64,000 nucleotides of DNA from positions 1 to 64,000 of the forward strand of contig JFHB01000146.1 of NCBI GenBank assembly GCA_000729835.1. Reading direction: 5' to 3'. The DNA is from Atkinsonella hypoxylon (Eukaryota; Ascomycota; Sordariomycetes; Hypocreales; Clavicipitaceae). Positions 12,415-25,600 of this stretch are shown here, piece by piece (position 1 is the stretch's first letter; every line of letters begins with the position of its first letter). The notes under the pieces are model-generated. The model saw nothing but the letters and a program-made list of their open reading frames with translations. It was not told where the DNA came from and did no database searches. A program made the position numbers and the translations under genes.

Positions 12415-13501
12415 CTTAATATACCCCCTATTTTATATTGTATTATTATATTAACCTAAGCCTTATTGTAATATTGTAAAGTATTAGTTGTAGTAGAGCT
12501 TTAGTATAAATATCTGCTAAATTGTTCTTAGAAGCAATATGTTTAATGTTGTAATTAATACTATTCTGTTCTTATATAAAATAATAATAAACATTAATAT
12601 ATTTTGTTTAGGAGTTAATCTTTAGGTTGTTTATAAGGGATATTGCTAGTTTATTGTTATAGAATAAGATTAGTTTATTAAATTTAACTTAAAGATTAGT
12701 TAAAGCTTATATTACCTACTAAAGATAACTTACTGCTAATAAGTATACTATATATTCCGCTTTAGTAGTTAATTTTGTAACTATTAATTAGCGTTTTAAT
12801 AACTAAGATATAGGTATATTATTAATTAAAAGTATAAAACCTCTAAATAATTTTAAGTTATTAGGATTAGTGTTGTAGGAAGCATTAGTAAATATCTAAA
12901 TTTAAGGCTTTTATAATAATTATTTTAAATTTCTTTTAAAGTAAATACTAAAATCTTTAGAATATTTTAAATATTATAGTGTTTATTTTGCAATTAATTT
13001 ATAGTGTATTGTTAAAGTAGTATTAAATATTAATAACATTCTATAGGGAAAGAATAGATCTAGTTTTATAATAAAGATAAAAAAATTAATTAATTTAGTA
13101 ATACTTTAATATAGAATAGGTTCTATTAGTATATTATTATCCTTAGATTAACGTAGGAAATATCTAGGATTAATAGGCATTATTTATAGATTACAATTAT
13201 TTATGTTAAATCTATTTAGAATACGTTTAGTGTATTCTTTCTAGGATATCCTAAAATATTTAGGCTTTTGTTTAAATTTAAATCCTAATAGATATTAATA
13301 TAAACCTAGATCTTTACATCTAAATTAAGTAGCAAGAAGGTTTTTAACGTACTAGATAGAAGTATTAGTACCTCTAATAAGTATGTTGTCTATATATACA
13401 GTAATAATAAAATTTGAATTCTTGTTAATAAAGATATATAGATTAAAGTTTGCTTAAGTATAGAATTGTAACAGAACCTGTAATAGTATACTGTACTATT
13501 T
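12415..13501 (-). pseudogene. Degenerate Copia RT-RNase H fragment (family distinct from E1-E5)
   Basis: The minus strand conceptually translates, through many stops, into the end of a Copia pol. The reverse transcriptase core reads V-YIDN-ILI (YIDN at 13385-13396, against the usual YVDD). RNase H motifs follow: AEY..YLLA near 12760, a TKYINV-like block, and ADIYTKAL near 12500-12530. Order and spacing fit Copia. The 5' two thirds of the element (gag, protease, integrase) are absent; the right end stops abruptly at 13501. It is saturated with TAG/TAA stops of RIP type. Confidence 0.7.
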
Positions 13502-13728
13502 ATGTTACGGATTAATCAGGCCTTGATGCAATGCTTGACCACTGCACCAAAAGGTCTAGTCACAACCTCAGTTAGAGGAAGTGACGGTATCAAGCTCTAT
13601 ATAACATATTCAGCACGTAACAGATGCCGCGGCCATTAGCAAGTGTTAGCTGACCCAGCTAATAGAGGGACCTTCCAAGCTTAGCATACAGTAGATCTAG
13701 CACTAAGCCTAGAATTGTTACTAGTAGG
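13502..13728. other. Less AT-rich island between two Copia elements
   Basis: About 227 bases with much less RIP damage than either neighbour. It begins TGTTACGG, an LTR-like start also seen at 47,813, but the two stretches diverge after eight bases. It could be a partial LTR or host sequence. No coding content was seen. Confidence 0.3.
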
Positions 13729-14423
13729 TGTTAAAAATAAGCTACCCTGTATAGCCTATTTTTATGCCTACTAGTTGCTCTATCACGTGACCCTAACTAG
13801 GTCTTGTTACGTTAATTTTTAGTAGAGATATTGCTGTTACTAGATGCGAAACATCTAGAATCGACTAAGGCAAAGTTGCCTAACCTATAGTTAACTTTAA
13901 CTGCGATTTTCTCTACAACTAGCAATAGTAGAAATTCAAGAAGTATACTATTTAAAAGCTAAGAATTAGGGCTATCTAATAGTATAATTATTAAATAGAG
14001 TTGCTTATAAGGGTTGCTTATTATTAGTGGAATTTGTTAAATTATACATATAGGCGTTTTGTTTATATAGCTGTAAGTTAATTTTTTTGTTTTTATATAG
14101 TAAATCTTTTTGCGGAAATTATAAAGTAGCCTATAAGCCCCTTCTAGCGACTACAGCCTGCTAATATAGTTAGTAGGTCTATAAGGGACTGGAAAGATTT
14201 AAGATTCTACTCTCACTAAGTTTATTACAGCGCTCTCAATATAAAGATACTACTATTACAGTTATCTATTGCCTCTACGTAATCTATACTATATACTACA
14301 GCTTAATTTAGGCCGCTGCTGCTTCTACTACGTAATAATTGCTAGGAGCAATTACAGGTGCTAAATCTAAGAGACCACTACTCTCTTAGATATCTAGTCC
14401 TATAATCCCTATTATTTTCAATA
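13729..14423 (+). repeat. E1 5' LTR (long type, 695 bp)
   Basis: It starts TGTTAAAAATAAGC and ends TTTTCAATA; the end AATA is the RIP form of AACA, which would be the inverse of TGTT. It contains a CACGTG box near 13785 and perfect palindromes at 13840-13858, 13868-13881 and 14336-14354 that recur in the other long LTRs. Confidence 0.9.
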
Positions 14424-14437
14424 GGTTATAAGCCCAG
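14424..14437 (+). other. E1 primer-binding site (half initiator tRNA-Met)
   Basis: GGTTATAAGCCC directly follows the LTR. The less mutated form in E5 (GGTTATGAGCCC, 53156-53167) is complementary to the anticodon stem-loop of initiator tRNA-Met (GGGCUCAUAACC), the half-tRNA priming known for Copia and Ty5. The G-to-A change is in TpG context. Confidence 0.75.
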
Positions 14438-15376
14438 TAGACCTATCTGCAAGCTGTTAGCCCGCTAAAATCTACTATTGTGTACTGTATTACCCACTAG
14501 AAGCTATATTAAGACCTACGCTAGCAGCTATTGCTGCTATTAGTAGCTTACTGGAAGCTATTAATACCTACTGCATATATATCGCTAGCTACTATACTGG
14601 TGTTTTTATTCTGCCTACTCTATACCTTCTGCACTCTATACACCCTATATATATACACTTTTAAAGCTATTCTTAATAGCTAGGTTCTATTGTTATGCAA
14701 CATTAAAATATATATATCTGTATATATTATATTCGCACTACGAATTGTTTTATTAGGCACTGCCTAATTAATTATTTCTATTAAGAAATAAGCTTAGCGC
14801 TGCACTACATCGCTTGTTGTTGTTGTTATATTGTGCACTCTATACACCTCTGTTAGTAGCTATACTACAATTTGTAGTGCACACCTAACAGCTCTTGTTG
14901 CTGTTAGATATTCCTGTATTTTCGGTTGCAGAATTAATTTGTGTAGTAATCCTACTAGTTAGGATTTTAAAGTAGGAATTAGCTAAATATCCCTAAATTA
15001 GCTGTGCCTAGGTCTCCACTAATTTGTTGGAACCTAATTGGAGAAGAATCTCCTGAATTTTTTAGCTAAAAATAGCTAGAACCTATGTTTTATACCTCTT
15101 GCAACCGCTTGTTAATCTAGTCTGCTATATAAATTGTATGTACATATAGATCGCAATATAACGCAGCCTTTAGAGCCTATTATACCTGTTACGAAAGAAA
15201 TTGGAGAAAAATCTTAGTATAATTTCTGAAGATATAGAGCACTTCTAGGCCTATAATAGAGCAATCTATTAATATCTAGTAGAGGTTATTACTGTTATTT
15301 ACTACTATTTCCACTGTAATTTAGCTATAATTAGCTATAAAAGAGCGTTAAATTAGCTACTTTTTAAACCCTTAAA

Positions 15377-16498
15377 ATAGCACTAAAAGGAATAGGCAAG
15401 GGAAAGAGCACAAGCCCTAAAAGGGGTAGTGGTTCTAGTACACTAGCTAATCTAGCTGCTGCTACTAGCTTTCCTAGTCCAGTAAGGTCCCCCCCTTAGC
15501 TAGTAGATTCCTCTTCTAATAAAGAAGATTATACAGCTAAAAAGGCTCTAAAAGAAGCTAGATTAGCTTCTAAAAGAGTAGTGTAAGTCTATAATGTTTA
15601 AGCTAATCTAAAAGCTTAAATAGATAAGCAATAAGAGACCCTAAATAGATTTATTAGGTATAGTGAAGCAAAATAAAGCTAAAATAAAGGTAATATAGCT
15701 AATTTACTAAGTAAATTAAATACTATAATTATATCTATAGGTAATCTCTCTATAGAGTCTCCCTTTAAGGTAGTAGATTCTATTACTTCTAAAAGAGCTT
15801 CTAAAGTCTCTTTTAAAGCCCCTAAACCTTCTAGTTCCTCTAATAGTGCTACTTTTCTGCCTACTTTTAATAAAGGCACTATAAAAGAGTTAAATAAGAA
15901 GGTCTACTCTATTCTAGAGGCTGCTAAGCTAAAAGGCCCTAAAAATTTTAAACAGTAGAAGTAAGCTTTAACTATTTAATTTAGGGCACTAGGATTCCCT
16001 TAATTTATTAATAATCCTAGTATAGCTAGTACATTAGTAGATTTAGAGCAAGCTATTATCCTTATAATTATAAGAGATAGTTGCTAATCTAGACCTTAAG
16101 CTGCTATAAGCTAGCATAAGTCCCCTGTAGATGCCTATAACGTTCTAGTTAGGCAGTATTTATAGAGTGCTAAAATATAACATAGTACACTATATGCTAG
16201 TTATTATAACTTATTGTTTTTAAACTATAAGGGATCTTTAGAGGCCTTTAATGCTAAATTTAATAATTTACTAGCTAGATTACAGCTCTATAGTGTAGCT
16301 ATTAATCCTATTGACTAGGTAAATTATTATATTAATGCTTTAAAGAAGACCTTCCTTAGCTGGGCTAAAAGGCAGCGATATTCTATTAGAGCTGCTAGAG
16401 CATAAGGTCTATCTGTAAAAATGCTGAATTTACAGTTCCTTATAGCTGACTTATTAGAAGAACAAAGAGATAAAAGCTCCTCTATATCTAAGGCTCTT
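15377..16498 (+). pseudogene. E1 gag, 5' part
   Basis: Amino half of the Copia polyprotein. The start codon has decayed to ATA; E3 keeps ATG at the same place (40520-40518). The readable amino end is ALKGIGKGK. A capsid-like helical region follows, with many TAG stops from CAG/TGG. The frame is cut by N1 within the linker before the protease. Confidence 0.75.
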
Positions 16499-17024
16499 TA
16501 TCAAAGAGGAGATAGAAGAGATAACAGAAGAGAGAGAAGATGAAGAAGCTTCTAGTGTGTAGAAGAGTGTGAATTGCTTTCTTGATTCCTCTAACTTAGG
16601 AGGGAGGAAGCAGCCTATATATAGCTAATTCTAAGAGAGAAAGAAAGAGAAGAAGAGAAGGAAAAACAAGAAGGGGGATAGCTAGATACCCGAAAATCCT
16701 GCAGCTTGTAAAGCGAGAGAATTCTAAGAGATGCTAAGTGATCTATTGCACTGCCTCTATAAGAGAGGCTAATATTAGTGTGTGTAGAGCTCTATAACAA
16801 AGGAAAGATAATAGACTAAATAACCCCTGTTGTATCCTATTCTAGTCTACTACACCTACTTGTTTCCTACACTTAGTTGTTGTAACTAAGTTCCTTTGTT
16901 GTGCTACTGTTAGAGTAGTTGTGCTAGTAACAGCTGTTAGAGCTAATATTGCATAAAGCTAGCGATGTTGGTATTGCTGGTGTTAAGGCCACTTTTAGCA
17001 TTAGTGTTAAAGCTACTTTTGATA
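16499..17024 (-). repeat. N1 3' LTR (526 bp)
   Basis: Ends are TATCAAAG and CTTTTGATA, inverted to each other; TG..CA has become TA..TA, the change RIP would make at both ends. It is nearly collinear with 22168-22693. Confidence 0.88.
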
Positions 17025-17099
17025 TACCCCCCTAAATAGGTTGTTAGTTAACAAGCTATCTATTCCTCTTTAGAGTCTTTAAGCTCTTTAAGCTTAATA

Positions 17100-20000
17100 A
17101 GACTTTCTACATCTATAAAACTAAGTTAATTACAGAAGGTAATAAATTTCTAACTAATAAGAGCTTTAGTAAGTCTATTAGCAACTATATCTGCTGTTAG
17201 TATATAAGAGAGCTAGAAGAGGCCTTCTTTATAGGCCTACTGAAGCTAACAGTTATAAACATTAACGTGTTTTAAAGCGGTCTTAATTCAAGAAATATTA
17301 AGAGTTATAAGACAAATTGTCTAAAGGTTATCACATTAGATAACAGAGGGTTAGTTGCTAATATCTAGCTTAAGACCTAATTAGTTAAGAAGCCTAAATA
17401 TAGAGATTAAGTCTTTTGCTGTTGTAGAAAGAGCTAGAAGCTCTACTTCTGTAGAGGAAGTTATAACTATAGGTTGCTTAGTTGCTTACCAACTAATTGC
17501 TCCACTAAAGAGACTAAAGAAAGAGCCTTATAACGATTTACAGGTTTCTTTATTGTTAGCGTAAGCAGCATTAGAAGCTACTATAAGCTCTTGTTGCTGG
17601 AGGTTGCTATTAGAGAATTAAATAGCAAGAAATCGAGTGAGAAAGAGGTAGATAACTACTTCTATAGCTACTTTATAGTAATATTTAAAGGGATTCTAAA
17701 GGTGCTTAGAGAGTCTAGATACAGCAAGAGCTATATCTAGCCTTATTATTATAGAAGGGTAGTTAATAGAACCAATAAGCTTCTAATACTAGTATATCTA
17801 TTAAGAAGAGGCTTATTGCTAGTTCCTTTTAAGTTATTGTTCTAGAATTAGGTAGGTTTTCTTAGGTATCTTTCTAGAGAGGAATTCGTTAGCAATTTTC
17901 TCTATATAAGAGTCTTATAAAAGCTAAGTCTTTTAAAGCTTTTAATTGCAGATAATTTAAATTCTAAGAAACTACTTTAGATCCCCTAGGATCTTTATCT
18001 TGTAACTATCTTAAAGTCCTTATGCAATTCCTTATGCCTTATCCCTGTTTTTAGATTAAAAGATAAGTACAATATTATCTATAAAGTAGAAGATAACTAC
18101 TATATCTAAAATTATAATATAAGGGTCTTCTATAACTACCTATAGTTATAGTTTTTAAAGAGTTAAAGAGAGATCTTTCTGCTAGAGATAGAGGGACCTC
18201 CTTAGGCTATATAGAGCCCTAAGAAGTAATAAAGCCTATTCTAGTTTCTTAAATCTATTAGGATAATTAATGTAAATAGTTTTATCTTAAAGACTATTAG
18301 TAAAAGTAGAGACAGCGTCTATTTAGATAGAATTAAGGTTGAATTTCGTTAGAATTGCTATAAGGATTTAAAAGGATCTAGCTGCAAGGGTTGCTGTATA
18401 AGTCTCTTTTAAGCTTATAGGTTAAAGGTCTTCTCTTATATAGATTCTAGCTTTAAATTAAGTAAGGTATCTATACTTATTAAATTTATACTTAAAGACC
18501 TAGGTAAAAGGAATTAGCTTATATCTAGTAGGAAGGTCTATAACTAGTGTTAGTTAAAAGGTTCCCTTTTCCTAGTTATTGTTAAATTCCTTTATTGCTG
18601 CCTCTTTAAACTTATTAATAAATTAGTGTTATTATAGCTCTTTCTAGTTCCTAGGTTTAGGGGGAAGAGTTTGTTAATAAAGTCTTTCCTTTATGCCTAG
18701 TAGGAAGCTACTAGCAAAGGTAAAGTTAGATAAATTATAGGTAGCTAGTCTTACTAACCTATAAGGGTTGCTTAGTTGTAGAAGCTGTTAAGGAAGAGAC
18801 TAAGGCTCTAGACTTAGTATTAGTAACTAGGAAGGTTCTTGTTGTTGCAGAGGTTCCTTATCTATAGAGGGTTCTATAGAGAAAGTAAAGTCTTAGTATT
18901 CTTCTAGGTTTAAAATAGGTAGAAGCTGTACTTCTATAAGTGTAGTTAGTTAGAAGTCTTTAAATTTAAAGGTTAATTTAATGTGTGCTAGAAGCTATAT
19001 TTAAACCTCTTATTAAATAGGTTGCTTTTTGTGTAGGTTGTAGAAGGAAGATTTATTGAAAGTAACGTCTCTTACTCTTCTAATCTCGTTTTTCGTTAGA
19101 ATCTAGATGCAGAAGATGTTTAAGGAATTGTAACTAACTAAGTAACTAATCTCTATATAGAGTAAAGTTTTAAGTTCTTATTTAGCTGTGTTCTTAAGAG
19201 CTTCTGTTATAAGAGGATAAGCTCTACAACTAAAGGCTTTAAGGAAAGAGATATCTAGTTTAAGGAAGCTAGAATATCTAGTATCTTTATTGTTTTTAGA
19301 AAGCTAAGTGTAGAATACCTAAAAAGGGGTCTTCTAATCTATGCTTTATTAAGGGGTTCTATTGTATAAGAATGTTACTGTTTTCTAGAGTTTAGGCTAT
19401 AATTTAAAAGGTAAATTTAAGGAAAGCTATAAGGTTTTAGCTTTAGTAGCTATTATACCCCCTAATCTTTTAGCTTAACCGTTTTAGGCTAAGGTATATA
19501 GTGCTATTAGTTTGTCTTTAATTCCTTATTACTAGATCTAGGTTGTGTAGTCTTATTAAAGACCTCTTTTGTTGTCTTAATAGATAATATAGATATCTAG
19601 TTGCTATTGTCTCTTTATATAGTTGTTAAAGACTTTAAGCTTTAAGACTAACTCTTATTAAGTTAAAGAAAATAAAGGATAATATATAATTATCTTTATA
19701 AAATTATCCTTTATTAAGAGAGCTAAATTAGAACTGTTATATCCTTATTTTAGCTTAAAGATATTAATAAAGACTTTCTAGAAGGGCCTAGGACTAGAGC
19801 CTAGAGGAGGTTCCCTATTAATTTTCCTAGTTGCCTTTAAAAGAGAATAAGCTTTGCATTTGATTTTTATAAATCTAGTAACCTTAGCTCCTATAGTTAC
19901 TTCTACTAGGTGTTTAAGAGCTTCCTTATTAGAATGCCTTAATCGTTAATGCTATAGGTCTGCTGAAGCTAAAGAAGTTGTTAAAAAGGAACTATTAGGT

Positions 20001-21500
20001 TAATTGTTGTTATTAATTTCGTTGAATTTAATAGTTAGTTGCCTGTAGTTCCTTGTTGTTTAGAAGAGGTTGCTTAAGTCTTTTGTAACCCAACCTATCT
20101 TTAGATTCTAGTTGTATCCAGCTTATAGAAGCTTATCTAGGCTTACTACATTAGTGTGGAATATAGGAATAAAGGCAACCTATTGAAGTTAGAAGAGTTC
20201 TTTATTAGTTCTAACAAGAACGCGGCTGTATCCTAGAATAGGAAGGCTTAAATCTCCAGCAAAGATCTATTGTGTTGTAGTAGCTTCCTTATAATCTAAT
20301 AACCTATCTAGGTTATTAGTTATATAGATGTTAGAGCTAGAATTAAGAATCTAGGAGTCCCTTAAAGGATAAGGGGTATTAGAATTGCTAAAAGAAGAAG
20401 ATAGATTAGCAAAGGTAGAACTAATAACTGGATTTAAGGAAGAAGAAGAAAAGAATCCCTTAGGAAGAATATTGTTGCTAATAGATAGGTTATCTCTTTT
20501 TAATGTGTATATTACCTTCTTTATAGACTTATTGTTCTTAAGTTTTTGTTAAATAGATTTAATAGTCTTCTTGTTAGGTTTCTAGTCTTTTAGTCTGTTG
20601 TTGCTTACTAAGTAATAACACTTATTATACTTATAAGGCTTTCTACAGATGTATATAGGATTTAAATTCGAATTTAGTGGATTTAGCTGTTTTAAAGAAG
20701 AAGGAGTTTTCTAGTCCTAGAAGCTAGTAAAGGATCCGTTATTGTTAGCCTTTATTTAGCTTTTAAAAAGATCCACGATTTAGTAGCTATTTAGTATCTT
20801 TTCCTTCCAATTAGGCTTATTAGAGATCGATTTATCTCTAATTCTATTGTGCTAATAGGTTAAAAAGGAAGGGTTAATTTGCTAAACAGCATTAAGGAAG
20901 TCTAAAGTTAGCTAAAGATTATAGGTATCTAGAAGATTAATTTACTGTACTTCTAAGAGTACCTTCTTATAGGAAGTAATAAATTCCTTTATTTTAGTTC
21001 TAGAAGGGCTCTTTAATATAGCTTTATATTAAGAAAGTACTTCTTTTTTGTTGTTCTAAGATGTTAGCTTTAATTATTATTAAAGAAGAAGGATCTACTT
21101 AGCGATATTGTACTTATAGCTAATGGTTTTATAGTAGTTACTAACTGTTTTAACTATTTATTGTTAGATACTATTAAGTGCCTTCTTTTAGTTGTAGTAG
21201 TCTTAGATCTTTGTTTAATATTGTATATAAAGGAACTGTAGAATAAAGAATTTATAGTTATTTAAATCTTCTACTATAGTAACCTTTTTATTAATATCTT
21301 TAGGTATTAGTTCTTATAGCTTAGTTAGTTCCTCTTTATTGTTCTCTGCAGGATCTAGGTAGTTCTAAACTTCTTTATTTATTACGTATTTTTTAATAAC
21401 TAAAATCTAATAATTCCAGTCTCTTGCTGTATAAAGTTAGTATTAAGCTGTTAATCTAAGCTCTATAGTGGAATCTATAGTAAAAATCTAGTAGATTAAT
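17100..21500 (-). pseudogene. N1 gag-pol remnant
   Basis: Minus-strand remnants: RNase H with GAISW, then KQPIVITSSTEVELLAL (near 17400-17500, the Copia SSTEAEY block), and an RT core F-IDN-IVLIF with FIDN at 18074-18085 (normally YVDD). Integrase and gag remnants lie to the right, including a zinc-knuckle-like region near 20600-20640 that I read only weakly. Limits are approximate. There are many stops, so it is non-functional. Confidence 0.7.
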
Positions 21501-21837
21501 TAATAATAAATCCGTAGTAGAAATCCGTTTTGTAATTAGAGTTAAATTTGCTGTAGAATTTATTGTTAAATTTAGTGTAAATTTAAGACTAAAAATTAAT
21601 GTTGTACTTTACTATTAGATTTAAAACTAATGCTAAAAGAAAATTAAGAAGTTAATTTAAGGGAAATATTCTATTTTTAAAGATAAATTTAGAACAGAAG
21701 TTAGATTTTAAATTAAAGCAAAATCTATAGTGAAAATTAGGGCGCTTTTAGTAGTATAACTGCTTAATTTATTGTTAAATTGTTGCAAGTGTTATCTCTT
21801 TAAAGAGGTTAATAACTAACTCCTTCTGCTAACCCTC

Positions 21838-21860
21838 TAGGGTTAGGGTTAGGGTTAGGA
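21838..21860 (+). repeat. Telomere-like TTAGGG repeats inside N1 leader
   Basis: Three tandem copies of the vertebrate/fungal telomere unit TTAGGG with partial flanking units, between the N1 primer site and gag. It is too short to be a telomere. Confidence 0.85.
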
Positions 21861-21903
21861 TTAATATTATGTAATTAATATTAAAGAGGTTGTTATTGTA
21901 GTA

Positions 21904-21986
21904 AATAACGAGAAAGATATTATTGTTATTAATAACAAGAAAAGATATTATTGTTGTTAATAACAAGAAAAGATATTATTGTTGTT
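21904..21986. repeat. Three tandem 27-28 bp repeats in N1 leader
   Basis: The unit starts AATAACAAGAAAAGATATTA and ends TTGTTGTT. The copies begin at 21904, 21931 and 21959; the second and third are identical and the first differs at a few bases. Confidence 0.85.
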
Positions 21987-22167
21987 AATAATAGGGAAAT
22001 TACGTAGGATAGTGTAAAGTACGTAACTGTGTAATAAAAAGAGTGTTATTAAAGATACTAGGTATTTATAATAATAGAATAATGTAAATAGCTTTAGGGA
22101 GCTAAAGAAGATAATAGAGTTATTAAAAAGGTAAAGATACTAAAGAAGGGCAAACTAGGCTTATAAC

Positions 22168-22693
22168 TATTAAAGAGAAGATAGAAGAGATAATAGAAGA
22201 GAGAGAAGATAAAGAAGCTTCTAGTGTGTAGAAGAGTGTAAATTGCTTTCTTAATTCCTCTAACTTAGGAGAGAGAAAGCGGCCTATATATAGCTAATTT
22301 TAAGAGAGAAAGAAAGAGAAGAAGAGAAGAAAAAATAAGAAGAGGGATAGCTAGATACCTAAAAATCCTACAGCTTATAGAGCAAGAGAATTCTAAGAGA
22401 TACTAAGTAATCTATTGCACTACCTCTATAAGAGGGGCTAATATTGGTGTGTGTAGAGCCCTATAACAAAGGAAAGATAATAGACTAGATAACCCCTATT
22501 GTATTCTATCCTGGTCCACTACACCTACTTGTTTCCTACACTTAGTTGTTGTAACTAAGTTCCTTTGTTGTGCTACTGTTAGAGTAGTTGTGCTAGTAAC
22601 AGCTGTTGGAGCTGATGTTGCATGAAGCTAGCGATGTTGGTATCGCTGGTGTTGAGGCCACTTTTGGCATTGGTGTTGAAGCTACTTTTGATA
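22168..22693 (-). repeat. N1 5' LTR (526 bp)
   Basis: Same length as 16499-17024, differing from it by G/A and C/T transitions. It carries a purine-rich stretch (about 22310-22345) and ends GATA against the CTCTT duplication. Confidence 0.88.
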
Positions 22694-22698
22694 CTCTT

Positions 22699-25600
22699 AG
22701 TTATAAAGCTTCTAATTCTAATGGTTCTAATAATAAGGCTAATCAAGGAAAGAATCCTCCTAATCAGAAGAAGAATTCCGATTCTAATTCTAACGATTCT
22801 AATGCCTCTAAAGAAAAAGATTAAGATAAAGCCTCTAAGAATAAGAAGAAGTGGAAGGGCCGAAGAAGAAGTAACAAAAACTCTAGGAATAAGAATAGAG
22901 AAGCTGCTTTTGCTATAGGTTATTATAACCTATCTACTAGCAACTAGGATACTATAGATTCCGATAGTAAATCTAGCAGTTCTAGTAGTGATAATTCTTA
23001 CGATTTAGATACAGAATCCACTACTAGTGATACTAGTACTACTAGTAATAATACCCCTTCTTTTAACTATTCTAATAGAATAATTAAAAACTCCTTACTA
23101 TACAATACAGGTTCTACCTATTATATAGTTAACAATAAGGCATTTTTTAGGACTTTTAAGCCTATAAAAAAGGGTAAAACCGCGCCTATTGCTACTAGAG
23201 GAGGTTCTATTTATCCTAAAGGACAGGGAACTGCTGTATTCTAGGTACTAGTTAGTATAAATCCAGCTAAATACAGGCCTTTAGCTCTAAAGGATGCTCT
23301 ATATTGCCTAGGTTTAGATACCAACCTAATTAGTAGTCTAAAGCACTATTTAATAGGGGGCACTCTCCTTAGAAATTAGCTATTTCTAGCTAATAGAAGC
23401 TGCTGTAGGCTTTTAAATCCTAAAAAGTATAGTTTCTTTCTACAGCTTAAGGGGCAAAAGACCCCTAGAGTGTATAAAAACTACGCTAATCTCTCTTATA
23501 TAGGATTTCTAGCTAGCAATAGTTATAATAGTAGTTATAATGCTAGTTATTCTATAGAGGTTTAAATCCCTTAACAGCCTAGTTTTAATCTAGAGGAATA
23601 TAGCTAAATTAAGGAATTATCTAACTTTAAAGAAGAAGATAATACCAATAATAATGCTATAGAGCTATTAGCTCTAGTTCCTAAACGGGCTCCTAGTTAG
23701 ATTCCTTCTAATAATAGGGATTTAGAAGGTCTAAATCCTGAGTTGCTAGATATTAGAGGAAGTGGCCGTCTAGATCCCTTAAACAAGGCCTATAGTTCTT
23801 AAGAGATCTAGCAAGATAGGGAGCAACAGGAAGCTAGCTCTAATAATAATTCTAGTAGTATAAATCCTACTGCTTCTTCTTTCTATAAGAAGCTCCTAGA
23901 ATTAGCTGCTACTTAGCACGTTAGATTAAGGCATATAGAACTCCCTTTACTAAAGAAGACTGCTTCTATTACTAAAGGTATTCCTAATTTTACAAAAATT
24001 AAGGAAAAGGATTTTAACTGCCTAGCTTGCAACTAAGCTAAAGCTGTTAGAAGACCTAGTAAGTATGCTATTTCTAACCCCCCTAGATATTTAGATATTA
24101 TAGAGAGAGATACCGTTAAAATAAAGCCTATACTACACAATAAGAAGCCTCTAGTTCTTTTTCTAATTAATAGAAAATTACAGTATAAGTAGTCTTTTAA
24201 TCTAGCTAATAAAGAGGGTTCTACTCTCTATAGCTGTATTAAAGGCTTCTTTAAGGAATTAAAAAACCAGTATAACTGCTACCCTAAACACCTTTATTTT
24301 AATAGTAGTATAGAAATTAATACTAGGTTGTAAGCTTAGCTATCTTCTAAGGGTATTTACTTTAGCACCTCTTGCCCCTATATTTACAAACAGAATAGGC
24401 TAATAGAGAGAGCTATAAGGGTACTTCTAAACCATTTATATGCTACTCTACAGTAGTTATAACTACCTCTATATCTATAGTCTTACATCCTTCCTGCTAT
24501 AGTGAATTTAGTTAATACTACTGCGAATAGTACTAAACTACTAAGTTTTAAACAGCTATATTTAGCTAATTTAGAGCCTTTTAAGACCTATAAGCCTGAT
24601 TTTTCCAAAATTAGAGCTATAGGCTCCTATTGCGAAGTTCTAATTCTATTAGAACAGAGATCTAAGTTGTAGAAGCTAGCTAAAAGAACTATTCCTAGTA
24701 GACTTTTAGCTACACTAGGTTCTAATGTATATTTAATATATATCCCCTCTAAATAAGCTATTATAAAGACTAGCTTCGTTAAAATTATAGAAGGAATAGG
24801 TTCTATTTTACAGAGCATCCCTAAGGTTCCTATTAGTTCTATAGTGGATAATCCTTTAGAGGGAGAAATCGATAACTAGCAGCAATTAGAAGATAATTAT
24901 ACTCCTAAGTATCCTTATTCTAGTTATTTAGATGTGCTAAATTATCCACTAGAACCTATAGAAAATCAAGCTCTTCTACTAAGCAACTCTATAGAAGCTA
25001 TAGAGGCCCCTAAAGCCCCTATATCTATAGAAGCCCCTTAGGCTAATATAGAACCTATAGAAGCTGAAGCTGATGCTGATGCTATAGATTTAGATAGAGA
25101 CATATTTTCCTTAATTAAGGATCTATGCTTTAAGGCAAGGACTAAAGCAGCTATTACTTCTAATAGTAATAAGGATAAACTTCCTAATACGTAGAAGCAA
25201 GCCCTAAAAAGCTCTACTAAGCAGCATTAGATAGAAGCTACCTATAGCGAATTTAAGCAGCTATTAGCTGCTAGAACCTTTAAATTTATAGGGAAAGACT
25301 AAGTACCTAAGGGCTAAAGAGTTCTAAAGAATAGGCTTATTTATAGGCTAAAGAAGGATAAAGAAAATAATCCTATAAAATATAAGGCCTAACTTATTGC
25401 TAAGGGATTTATACAAATAGAAGGTTAAGACTATCTAGAGACCTTTGCTGCAACTAGTATTCCTTCTAGCTAGCGTATATTATTAGCTCTTGCAGCTTTT
25501 AATAACTAGGAAGTCGAGCAAATCGACTTTATAGGAGCGTTTTTAAATAGCAAGCTAAAAGAAGCTATTTATATAGAAATCCTAGATAGATTCGTTGAAT

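Larger units (their letters stand above)
16499..22693 (-). mobile_element. Copia retrotransposon N1, complete, nested in E1 gag
   Basis: A second Copia family, 6,195 bp, on the minus strand. The two LTRs are each 526 bp (16499-17024 and 22168-22693) and the 5-bp target duplication CTCTT lies at 16494-16498 and 22694-22698. The primer site (minus GTTATAAGCC, 22158-22167) sits inside the right LTR and a polypurine tract (minus TTTAGGGGGGTA, 17025-17036) inside the left one, fixing the orientation. Pol domains lie in Copia order from right to left. It is heavily hit by RIP. Confidence 0.9.

Noticed and set aside
21838..21860. A true telomere or chromosome end
   Set aside because: Only three full units, embedded inside a retrotransposon with sequence continuing for 40 kb.
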